This document shows positions 9,135 to 16,994 of a DNA stretch of 64,000 nt, piece after piece. Numbering within the stretch: position 1 is the stretch's first letter; every line of letters starts with the position of its first letter. The position numbers and the translations under genes were made by a program. Below the pieces are notes generated by a model. The model was not told the origin of the DNA. It saw nothing but the letters and a program-made list of their open reading frames with translations, and did no database searches. This DNA comes from Flavobacterium nackdongense (GTDB lineage Bacteria > Bacteroidota > Bacteroidia > Flavobacteriales > Flavobacteriaceae), in contig NZ_CP037933.1 in NCBI RefSeq assembly GCF_004355225.1, positions 4,153,228 through 4,217,227 of the forward strand. Reading direction: 5' to 3'.

Positions 9135-10229
9135 ATGAAAGCAAAACTTTTTTTAGTCGGAGCATTATTGCTAGTAGGCTATAGCTCTATCCGAGCGCAA
9201 ACTGTTGTAGAAATTAAAGAAAATCAATTTTTTATCAACGGAAAGCCCACTTATGAAGGACGTTATTGGAAAGGAAATAAAATTGAAGGTTTATTGATAA
9301 ATTCACGAATGGTTCAGGGGATTTTCGACGATTTGAATTCTGAAAATGTAGGTGAATTTGCTTATCCAGACACCAAAAAATGGGATGCTGAAAGGAATAA
9401 TAATGAATTTATTGCTGCGATTCCGCTTTGGTATGAAAAAGGCATGAATGCTTTTACCATCAATATGCAAGGAGGAAGCCCATACGGATATGGAAACAAG
9501 AAATGTTTAAATCCCGGATTCAAACCAGACGGTTCGCTTATAAAACCGTACATGAATCGATTGGATAAGATTCTTAAGAAAGCTGATGAATTGCAGATGG
9601 TGGTTATTTTGGGAATTTTTTATTTTGGTCAGGATCAAAACATAAAGGATGAAGCAGGAATAATCAACGCTACCGATAATCTAATCAATTGGCTTTTTAA
9701 GAAAGGATATAAAAATGTAATCATCGAGATTGCCAATGAATGTGATTTAGGAAAAGAGTATGACCATAACATAATAGCACCTGAGCGTATAGTTGAATTA
9801 ATTGATCGAGTGAAAAACAAAAAACAAAAAGGTTATCGCTATTTGGTAAGCACTAGTTTTAGTGGCAAAGTTGTTCCTACTGATGCCGTTGTCAAAGCCT
9901 CTGATTTTATTTTAATACACGGAAATGGAGCTGAAACTACAGCAGTTATTCAGGAATTGATAGATAAAACAAAGCAATTACCAAGTTTTAGACCAATGCC
10001 AATAGTGATCAATGAAGACGATCATTTTAATTTTGATAAAGAAACTAATAATTTCGTAGTAGCCATCCAAAACTACGTTTCTTGGGGGTATTTTGATTTT
10101 AGAAAAAAAGGAGAAACTGATTTTCATGAGGGGTATCAGAGTATGCCTGTAGATTGGGGTATTAATTCCGAAAGGAAAAAAGGATTTTTCAAATTAGTAA
10201 ACGAAATTACGGGAGGTTTGAAAAAATAA
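9135..10229 (+). CDS. Putative clan GH-A (GH5-like) glycoside hydrolase
   Basis: A 364-residue secreted protein (signal peptide ends near SSIRAQ) with a TIM-barrel pattern. The strand MVVILGIFYFG is followed by VIIEIANECD, where N201-E202 fits the clan GH-A acid/base, and by MPIVINEDDH, where E294 is a good candidate nucleophile. The spacing of about 92 residues is usual for the clan. The N-terminus (ENQFFINGKPTYEGRYW) resembles enzymes that open with a substrate-contact strand. I do not recognise an established family. Its position between two GH43 genes supports an endo-acting or debranching role on the same glycan. Assignment to the clan is inference from the motifs. Confidence 0.6.
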   Translation: MKAKLFLVGALLLVGYSSIRAQTVVEIKENQFFINGKPTYEGRYWKGNKIEGLLINSRMVQGIFDDLNSENVGEFAYPDTKKWDAERNNNEFIAAIPLWYEKGMNAFTINMQGGSPYGYGNKKCLNPGFKPDGSLIKPYMNRLDKILKKADELQMVVILGIFYFGQDQNIKDEAGIINATDNLINWLFKKGYKNVIIEIANECDLGKEYDHNIIAPERIVELIDRVKNKKQKGYRYLVSTSFSGKVVPTDAVVKASDFILIHGNGAETTAVIQELIDKTKQLPSFRPMPIVINEDDHFNFDKETNNFVVAIQNYVSWGYFDFRKKGETDFHEGYQSMPVDWGINSERKKGFFKLVNEITGGLKK

Positions 10230-10300
10230 TCGAACCACTGTAGAATTGGCAAGATGTCTGTATATCTAATTCAGAAGGGTGTAGTAAGGTAAATTCAAAA

Positions 10301-11941
10301 ATGAAAATGAAAAAAGCAATAGTAAAAATTATTTTTAGTTTCTTAGTAAGTCTTGTATTGCAGGCGCAAGAAAATCCTAAATTTTTTCAAAATCCTATTA
10401 TACCGGGGTTTCATCCTGATCCATCAGTAACTAGAGTAGGTGAGGACTATTACTTGGTCAATTCTTCTTTTAATATGTTTCCGGGAGTTCCCATTTTTCA
10501 TAGCAAAGATTTAGTAAACTGGGAGCAAATAGGCAATGTATTGGATAGACCTGAACAATTGATGATGAAAACTCCTGGAAATGGAGGTGGTATTTGGGCA
10601 CCTACCATTCGTCAGCACGATGGTTTGTTTTATGTTATTGTTACCTGTAAACAATGCATCAACCAATGTGGTTGTGGCGACAACTTTTATGTAACGGCTA
10701 CTAATCCAGCTGGCCCTTGGTCTAACCCAATATGGGTGGATAAATCCTATGGTATCGATCCCACAATTTTTTGGGATGATGATGGCAAGTCTTATTATAT
10801 TGGGTCAACTCACGATATCGGGGGACCACAAGAATGGAATTCGCAAGACCGAATTTACATTAGCGAAATTGATTTGAAATCGGGTAAAATTATTTCAACA
10901 CCCAAGATACTTACTACCGGTCATGCTAAAAATGCCAAGTTTGCCGAAGGACCACATATTTATAAAATTAAGAATAAATATGTACTGATGATTTCAGAAG
11001 GCGGTACTTGGAATAATCACGCCATTACAGCTTTTGAAGCCGATAAAATTACAGGACCCTATGTTCCGTTACAAGTAAACCCAGTGCTCACACATAGGCA
11101 TTTAGGGAGTAATTATCCGATAACCACAGTAGGTCATGCTGATTTGGTTCAGACTCAAAACGGAGATTGGTGGTCGGTTATGTTAGCTTGTCGCCCCATC
11201 GAAGGAAAGTATTATTTAGGAAGAGAAACATTTTTAACGCCCGTAAAATTTGAGGGAACTACTCCAATTTTTAACGAAGGTATTGGTCAGGTTTTACTTC
11301 AAGACAAACGTCCTGACCTTCCTTGGACTCCTTTTAAGAGAAAATTCAAAGATGATTTCGAGGAAAACCAATTGGGTTTTGATTGGAATTTTATCCGAAC
11401 ACCACTGAGTAGATGGTATACTTTACATCAAGGAAAGCTAGAAATTTCACTTCGGCCTGAAAAAATTACGGAAACTAAAAACAACCCTTCGTTTATAGGA
11501 AGACGATTAGAATATTTAAAAAGCGTAGCCACGACTAAAATGACTTTTAAAACTTCAAAAGAAAATGAAGTAGCGGGTTTGGTGTCACTTCAGAATGAAA
11601 ATTATCAGTATCAACTAGTAAAAACTAAAAACTCAATCGAATTAATCCAAGTTTTTAATCAGGATAAAAAAATGCAATCCATTCAAAAAATAATCAGTGT
11701 TCCCTATAATGAAAAAGAGGTGCTTTTAAGAATAGAAAATGAAGGTATGAAGCTTCGTTTTTATTTTGGATCTAATGAAAATAATATGATTCAAATTGGA
11801 CCCGACCAAGACGCAAGTGTATTGACATCAAATGTTGCAGGTGGTTTTATAGGTGCTTATGTTGGAATGTATGCTAGTTCAAACGGTAAATTAAGTAAAA
11901 ACAAAGCAGAATTTGATTGGTTTGAATATAGAAACAGGTAA
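10301..11941 (+). CDS. GH43 beta-xylosidase/arabinofuranosidase with C-terminal sandwich domain
   Basis: The architecture is classical for GH43 beta-xylosidases: signal peptide, NPIIPGFHPDPS opening, five-bladed propeller about 30-340, and a beta-sandwich about 350-546 (FKDDFEENQLGFDWNF) that closes over the active site. Catalytic candidates are D40 (HPDPS), D153 (GIDPTI) and E216 (AEGPHIY). A cysteine-rich loop at CKQCINQCGCGD (116-126) is unusual for a periplasmic enzyme and could bind metal or form disulfides. It is the last gene of the first rightward block, 223 bp before a convergent T9SS gene and followed by a hairpin terminator near 12,120. Confidence 0.9.
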   Translation: MKMKKAIVKIIFSFLVSLVLQAQENPKFFQNPIIPGFHPDPSVTRVGEDYYLVNSSFNMFPGVPIFHSKDLVNWEQIGNVLDRPEQLMMKTPGNGGGIWAPTIRQHDGLFYVIVTCKQCINQCGCGDNFYVTATNPAGPWSNPIWVDKSYGIDPTIFWDDDGKSYYIGSTHDIGGPQEWNSQDRIYISEIDLKSGKIISTPKILTTGHAKNAKFAEGPHIYKIKNKYVLMISEGGTWNNHAITAFEADKITGPYVPLQVNPVLTHRHLGSNYPITTVGHADLVQTQNGDWWSVMLACRPIEGKYYLGRETFLTPVKFEGTTPIFNEGIGQVLLQDKRPDLPWTPFKRKFKDDFEENQLGFDWNFIRTPLSRWYTLHQGKLEISLRPEKITETKNNPSFIGRRLEYLKSVATTKMTFKTSKENEVAGLVSLQNENYQYQLVKTKNSIELIQVFNQDKKMQSIQKIISVPYNEKEVLLRIENEGMKLRFYFGSNENNMIQIGPDQDASVLTSNVAGGFIGAYVGMYASSNGKLSKNKAEFDWFEYRNR

Positions 11942-12117
11942 ATATAATCCGTTTGGAGTTTTAAGTTTTTGATAATGATTTTTCAAGTTTGGTCATCTTT
12001 ATGGTTTAAAAGTCTGATTTTCAGACCAAAATCACCGGTAAATTGGCAGATTCTCCTCAAAAATTAATGACATTCAACGGATTAAGTTAGGTAATTAATA
12101 TTTTGGGTAATGAGTGT

Positions 12118-12152
12118 TAAAAAAAGCATTGCAGTTATGCAATGCTTTTTTA
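12118..12152. terminator. Bidirectional hairpin terminator between convergent genes
   Basis: A perfect 12-bp stem, AAAAAGCATTGC (12121-12132) pairing with GCAATGCTTTTT (12139-12150), has a 6-base loop and A and T runs on its two sides. It can therefore end both the rightward GH43 transcript and the leftward T9SS gene. Confidence 0.85.
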
Positions 12153-12164
12153 AAGGAAAGTATA

Positions 12165-15100
12165 TTAATTTTTTAGAATTTTAACTGTTTTTCTTAGGTT
12201 GTTATTGTCGCTTATTTCTAAGAGATAGGTTCCTTTATTTAATTTACTAACATCAATTCCACCCGAAGTTTGATGGTTTCCTTTGATAATATTTTTGCCT
12301 GTTAAATCAAAAATTTTAAAAGAAAAATCACCCTCGATGTTAGTAATGAATACCTCATTTTCAACTGGATTTGGGTATACGATAATTTGGTCTTTCGTAA
12401 AAGCATCATTACCTAAACTACTGGTTGTGAATTCCATCCAGTTAAAATTCCACCCACTTGCTTTAGCATAAACACGAATCGTTTGCTGGCCTGCTGTTAA
12501 ATCAATTGTCGTTTTTAAAGTACTCCATACTTGGAAGCCTCCTGTATTTATACCAGTAACTGTCTTCAAAAGGTTGTTATTGGATAGTATATCAAAGGAC
12601 CAGGTTGCATTTGTACCTGCAATTCTAAAATCAAGATTGTAAGTGCCGGTTTGCGGAACAAATACTTCATAATCCATCCAGTCGCCTGCACCTATGAATC
12701 CTACATTTAATCCGCCACCTGAGTCCGTGGTTGTTTGTGTTTGAACACCAAACATTGCACTGAAATTTTCAGCTTGGATTAATGAAGGGATTACTGTATT
12801 AAAATCCACCTTTATAGTATGATCGGTGGTTACATTAGTAAAGGTATAGGAATTCATTTTGCCTATCGATACATTATCTACAATTACATTATTTACTGTA
12901 GATCCAGCCCCTGGAGTAAAAGTAAATGTTTGGTCTGTTCCATCTATTACACTGACGGTATTATTGGGAGAAATCGTGCCACTTCCGCTGGCGCTAGCCG
13001 TAATAGTTCTTAAAATAATATTGCTATTGGACGAGAATGTTTCTGCTTCTCCTATGCTATTGCTGGCAGCATAAAGAGGTAGATTGGGACCTGAATTACT
13101 TTCAGTTCGTACATAAAGGCCCATCGTTTTTGAGTACAGTGCAAATTGATCAGTTGCTACATTTACCCAAATAAATTTGGCAGAATCCGTAATTGCCTGC
13201 GTGTCAACATCCCCTCTTACTAAATCTGGCAAGCTATGTATATAGCCATATCTATTGGCATCTGCTTTTAAGTAATATCCATTTGATGCTTGTAAAGCAA
13301 CGTATCCATTACCTGCATCTACGATAGTAAATTGACTAGCATTTGAAGACGAATTAGCACAGGCTGGACTCAAACTCACAGGCAGTGATTCGTCAATTTT
13401 TACGAACTTTTTATGTTTTATATTAAACATAGAAATTGCCTGACCGTTTGGTGAAATACCTGCTGTCGGGCTTATTACTTGATTTGGTAAACTGAAAAAA
13501 GTAAAAGTATGCAACAATGTTTGAGCATTGTAGGTAAAATGATTGCCATCATCAATATTGTTGATGCGTTTTCCTGCTATTACTAAATTATCAAAGTGAA
13601 AAAACTTGAGATATCCTACTTGATTTAAGGAGGAATTTATGTTTCCTTGAAGTAGATTTTTTGATCTCGAAGGAAATTCAACTGTCACATTTTTCCAAGT
13701 TTTGTCTTGTATTATTGGAGTAGTGGTAAATCCCGTAGTAGCATTGTTAAGTATTTTTATAGACCAAACAATATTTTGTTCTCCCCAAATAGTTACATCT
13801 TCCCAATATCCACCAGTATGTAAAGTAAAGGTGTTTAATCCTAAGCCAGCAGCATTCCAAACACCGTGGTTATTTCCGGTGCCTGCTTTTCTGTCAGATT
13901 CAAAAACAGTATGGTTTTTTACGGTGGCAAGAGCGTTAAAATAGCTTGTTGAAGACCATCCCAATTGAAAAGTGGGGCCATTAACTAGATTGTAAGTTGT
14001 ACAATGGTCAAAAAGATAATCGGGATGGGTATAGGTAACGTCATCTTCATTGTGCAAAAGACAACCTTTATAAATTGCTCCAGCAATACCATTGCCTCGT
14101 TGATAGGTACTTCCTGTATAGCCTACATCTTTATGGTTAATCATAGATGCTCTACCGTTTTCCATAACAGGTCCCATTCTACCCCCAATGTTGGTAAAAC
14201 CTTCAAATAGGGTTTGATTGGCATAAGTACTAGAAAAAGCTACTCGTGCCTCCCAAGGTGGTGTTATGTTCCAAACATTGCCTTGGGTACAAGTCATTTT
14301 TGACCAAGGAGTTCGTCCGGGGCTGGAATACTCGTATCCAGTTGCAGTCTCGATATCAAAAACATTAAAGAATTCATCACTATATATAGCCCTTCCGTGT
14401 GCTTTCATTTGGTAAGTATCCTCATTAAAAACAAAACCTCCGTGCAAGTAAGCATCTCCAGGAGCATATAATTCTCTTGCAACACTGTTTTCACCGCTAC
14501 CAAAAAATCGCCATCTATTATTGGGTAAATGAATTCCTGCTCCCATAACGATCAATGCTCCTCCATTAAATTCCTTGAATTCATTTTCAGGAGCCGAAGC
14601 GGGAGCTATACTGATTGGATTCATAAAGATAAATAAGGGGGCTTCTGCTGTGTTAGGGTCTCTACCGGAAGCTGTAGTCCAAGCTTGTCTATTGAAAGCA
14701 ATTCTATAATGCAAGGCATAATCGGATGTGGCACCTGCTAAAGTTACATCAACAGTAGTGTCATCAACCAAATTTACATTTAGGGGAGTTGGCATTATTT
14801 GCAAATCATTTATATTGATGTTGCTAGAATGTGCACTCAATCGAGTGGGTAATAATTTGATTCGTACAACAATGTTTTCAGCACCATCTATATTGGTCCA
14901 ATGCCTACTGTGCATTACTCTACTAGGACTGTTAGAGGATGGTCCGTAATTACCCCAAGCATAAGGTCTGTGACCACCGGTGTGTTGCGGGTCGTTTTGT
15001 GCAATATAATTTCTGATCTGTGAGCGTGTTTCATAGACAGGCGTATTCAGTAGCGTTGATTCAGATGCTTTGCGAACTTCAACGCTAAAGTAAGTTGAAA

Positions 15101-15578
15101 TTCTCGTCGCTTTCCCTTTTGAAGGATCAGCTGGGCATTGGTCTTGAATTTCTGAGAATGTTACCCCACTAATGGTATGTGATTTTGGATTTCTAATGCC
15201 CGGAATTTCAGGAGATACTTCAAGTGTAGAACTGGTTCCCACCACCCTTATGCTATTCGAAACTGGGGAGGTTTCAGAACCATTAAAAGCAATCACTCTA
15301 AATTCTCTACTTTCTGTACGACTGTAATTTGGTCTATTGTAAGAAGTTACATTGGCACTATTTATTGTTTCCCAAGTTTCCCAATTGCCACCGTCAAGTT
15401 TGGATTCAATAACAAAACCAGATTCGTTATTACTGTTATCTTGCCAAAAAAGGTTTAAATTAGTAAAAGGACTTTCACATAAGAAGTAGACTTTTGAAGG
15501 AGCACTAATTTGCGAATATACACTAGTAGAAATTACGCTAGATAGCATAAAAAATAAAAGTAGTTTGATTTTTTTCAT
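12165..15578 (-). CDS. Large multidomain T9SS-exported beta-helix glycan enzyme with CBM6
   Basis: I place the start at 15578 (MKKIKLLLFFML), 30 codons inside the longest ORF, because it begins a clear signal peptide (SVYSQ). Order of parts for 1137 residues: fibronectin-III-like domain (about 25-110), a GH49/GH28-like sandwich and beta-helix (about 140-680; NEDDVTY near 511), a beta-trefoil/fascin-like domain (about 714-848), a GTISPNNTV bacterial repeat (about 855-920), CBM6 (about 933-1048; IQAENFSAM, GDWMDYEV) and a T9SS sorting domain (YPNP near 1063, end KILKN). It is probably a surface-attached enzyme acting on the intact polysaccharide. The catalytic assignment is weaker than for the three shorter beta-helix proteins. 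Confidence 0.75.
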   Translation of the reverse strand: MKKIKLLLFFMLSSVISTSVYSQISAPSKVYFLCESPFTNLNLFWQDNSNNESGFVIESKLDGGNWETWETINSANVTSYNRPNYSRTESREFRVIAFNGSETSPVSNSIRVVGTSSTLEVSPEIPGIRNPKSHTISGVTFSEIQDQCPADPSKGKATRISTYFSVEVRKASESTLLNTPVYETRSQIRNYIAQNDPQHTGGHRPYAWGNYGPSSNSPSRVMHSRHWTNIDGAENIVVRIKLLPTRLSAHSSNININDLQIMPTPLNVNLVDDTTVDVTLAGATSDYALHYRIAFNRQAWTTASGRDPNTAEAPLFIFMNPISIAPASAPENEFKEFNGGALIVMGAGIHLPNNRWRFFGSGENSVARELYAPGDAYLHGGFVFNEDTYQMKAHGRAIYSDEFFNVFDIETATGYEYSSPGRTPWSKMTCTQGNVWNITPPWEARVAFSSTYANQTLFEGFTNIGGRMGPVMENGRASMINHKDVGYTGSTYQRGNGIAGAIYKGCLLHNEDDVTYTHPDYLFDHCTTYNLVNGPTFQLGWSSTSYFNALATVKNHTVFESDRKAGTGNNHGVWNAAGLGLNTFTLHTGGYWEDVTIWGEQNIVWSIKILNNATTGFTTTPIIQDKTWKNVTVEFPSRSKNLLQGNINSSLNQVGYLKFFHFDNLVIAGKRINNIDDGNHFTYNAQTLLHTFTFFSLPNQVISPTAGISPNGQAISMFNIKHKKFVKIDESLPVSLSPACANSSSNASQFTIVDAGNGYVALQASNGYYLKADANRYGYIHSLPDLVRGDVDTQAITDSAKFIWVNVATDQFALYSKTMGLYVRTESNSGPNLPLYAASNSIGEAETFSSNSNIILRTITASASGSGTISPNNTVSVIDGTDQTFTFTPGAGSTVNNVIVDNVSIGKMNSYTFTNVTTDHTIKVDFNTVIPSLIQAENFSAMFGVQTQTTTDSGGGLNVGFIGAGDWMDYEVFVPQTGTYNLDFRIAGTNATWSFDILSNNNLLKTVTGINTGGFQVWSTLKTTIDLTAGQQTIRVYAKASGWNFNWMEFTTSSLGNDAFTKDQIIVYPNPVENEVFITNIEGDFSFKIFDLTGKNIIKGNHQTSGGIDVSKLNKGTYLLEISDNNNLRKTVKILKN

Positions 15579-15670
15579 TGTTATTGAATTTACTTTTAAA
15601 AAGGGGCGAATTGTTATCCTTTTTAACTTAATGGAATTTCTAGCACAATATTTTTTTAATATATACATTA

Positions 15671-15701
15671 AAGGCTGTCCAAAAAAGTATTGAACAGCCT
15701 T
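15671..15701 (-). terminator. Hairpin downstream of the 285-residue T9SS gene
   Basis: An 8-bp inverted repeat, AAGGCTGT (15671-15678) with ACAGCCTT (15694-15701), lies 22 bp beyond the stop codon of the leftward gene. Only a short T run follows on the minus strand, so it would be a weak intrinsic terminator. Confidence 0.5.
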
Positions 15702-15723
15702 CGCTTGAATTTAACTTTAGTAC

Positions 15724-16581
15724 TTATTTTTTGATAAGTTTAGTTGTTTGTTTAATGTTGTCACTATTTGTGATTTCCATAAAATATACTCCTGCATTCA
15801 AGTCACTAATGTTTATGGTATTGGATGCTTGTTTAGTGCTTGATTTAGCAATTTTACCTGAAACATCAACAATTTTATATGAAAAATCTCCCTGAATATT
15901 TGAAATAGTCACATCATTGTTTGCTGGATTTGGGTATACAGTAAATTGTGATTTTTCTACTTCATTTATTGAAAGTGCTCCTGTATCTGTTAGGTTTACC
16001 GTATTGAGTTGTAAATTTGAAACTGCACCTTTTGAACCGACACTAATGTAAACAAAAGTAGCATCAGCTGGTGTTGCAAAAGTAAAAGTGCGGGTATAGT
16101 TGGCAGGATCAGCAACTAAATTGGCATTGTCTAGAGATCCAAATTCTGTCCAAACACCACCATTTGTGGTACAAAATGATTTCAGCGACGAAGACCCATT
16201 AAGAATTGTAGTAACATCAGGTGGAGTTAATGGTGTTGTTGTTTCCATAGCATATCCGTAACCAGAGGTTTGTCTTGTAGTAATAAATCTAAAAACCAAA
16301 GTACATGAATAATTATGTGAAGGCAAAACAGCTACTTTTTGATACAAACACCCATTTTCGCCCCTTAGTGAGGCATAAAAATCTCCTGTTCCATCATTTA
16401 TAGCAGCAGTTCCATGTGTTGCTGCTATTGTTGCAGGCGGAATGATATACGTTCCTTGGGTGGTAAATGTCCATGAATTTAGACTTCCTCCGCCAGCTTG
16501 AAAGTCTGGATTTACGATTAGGTTTTGTGATGTTACAATTGTAGTAACTAAACAAAATAAGGCTAAAGTAATTTTTTTCAT
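15724..16581 (-). CDS. T9SS-exported carbohydrate-binding-like protein
   Basis: The signal peptide MKKITLALFCLVTTIVTSQ is followed by one beta-sandwich beginning NLIVNPDFQAGGGSLNSWTF, which is typical of CBM4/9/22-like and galactose-binding-like modules. The C-terminus is a T9SS sorting domain (YPNP near 220, end TTKLIKK). No catalytic domain is present in the 285 residues, so a surface glycan-binding role is the best guess. It has its own downstream hairpin and a spacing of about 145 bp to the large beta-helix gene, so it may be a separate transcript. The sorting domain closely resembles that of the neighbouring 1137-residue protein. Confidence 0.7.
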   Translation of the reverse strand: MKKITLALFCLVTTIVTSQNLIVNPDFQAGGGSLNSWTFTTQGTYIIPPATIAATHGTAAINDGTGDFYASLRGENGCLYQKVAVLPSHNYSCTLVFRFITTRQTSGYGYAMETTTPLTPPDVTTILNGSSSLKSFCTTNGGVWTEFGSLDNANLVADPANYTRTFTFATPADATFVYISVGSKGAVSNLQLNTVNLTDTGALSINEVEKSQFTVYPNPANNDVTISNIQGDFSYKIVDVSGKIAKSSTKQASNTINISDLNAGVYFMEITNSDNIKQTTKLIKK

Positions 16582-16725
16582 AATCTTATATTTTAATGGT
16601 TAATAAATTTAGTATAGTAAAATTAATTCTTTGGATCTTGTTAGATTGTCGATAATAATCATAATTATTGCCCATTTGTTCATTATTGAAAATAAAAGGA
16701 TGAATTTTAGATAAAGCTTCCTAAT

Positions 16726-16763
16726 AAAAAAAAACAAGCCTTGTTCCAGAGGGACAAGGCTTG
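16726..16763 (-). terminator. Strong intrinsic terminator of the adhesin/PID-CTERM operon
   Basis: Read on the minus strand, CAAGCCTTGTCCC pairs with GGAACAAGGCTTG (one wobble) around a 3-base loop and is followed at once by a run of nine T (16726-16734 is A on the + strand). It lies 28 bp past the stop of the 66-residue gene. Confidence 0.9.
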
Positions 16764-16790
16764 GTTAAAACAAAATGCTTTCTTTTTATT

Positions 16791-16991
16791 CTATTGCGCT
16801 ATCTTTTGTCTGTAGATTGCTCTAAACTTGAAGATAGCAAAAGCGATGGCTACAAGCACCAAAATCCAAACATAGTCGTCGATTGGAGCTGCTGGTGCAT
16901 CAGGATCGTCTCCTGGATCAGCTTGTGCCAAAATTGGGTTAGTATATAAGAAAATTAATAGACTCGCTAGTATATAAATTGATTTTTTCAT
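16791..16991 (-). CDS. Small PID-CTERM-like sorting-signal protein
   Basis: The 66 residues consist almost only of targeting parts: a signal peptide (MKKSIYILASLLIFLYTNPILAQ), a short acidic, proline-rich linker (ADPGDDPDAPAA), the motif PIDDY, one transmembrane helix (VWILVLVAIAFAIF) and a basic tail (KFRAIYRQK). That motif-helix-basic tail order is that of the Bacteroidota PID-CTERM group, which resembles PEP-CTERM tails recognised by exosortases. It starts 3 bp after the 926-residue T9SS protein, and a strong terminator follows, so the two form a bicistronic unit. The mature part would be only about 12 residues. The family name is recalled from knowledge, not from a search, and no function is established. 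Confidence 0.65.
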   Translation of the reverse strand: MKKSIYILASLLIFLYTNPILAQADPGDDPDAPAAPIDDYVWILVLVAIAFAIFKFRAIYRQKIAQ

Positions 16992-16994
16992 GGC

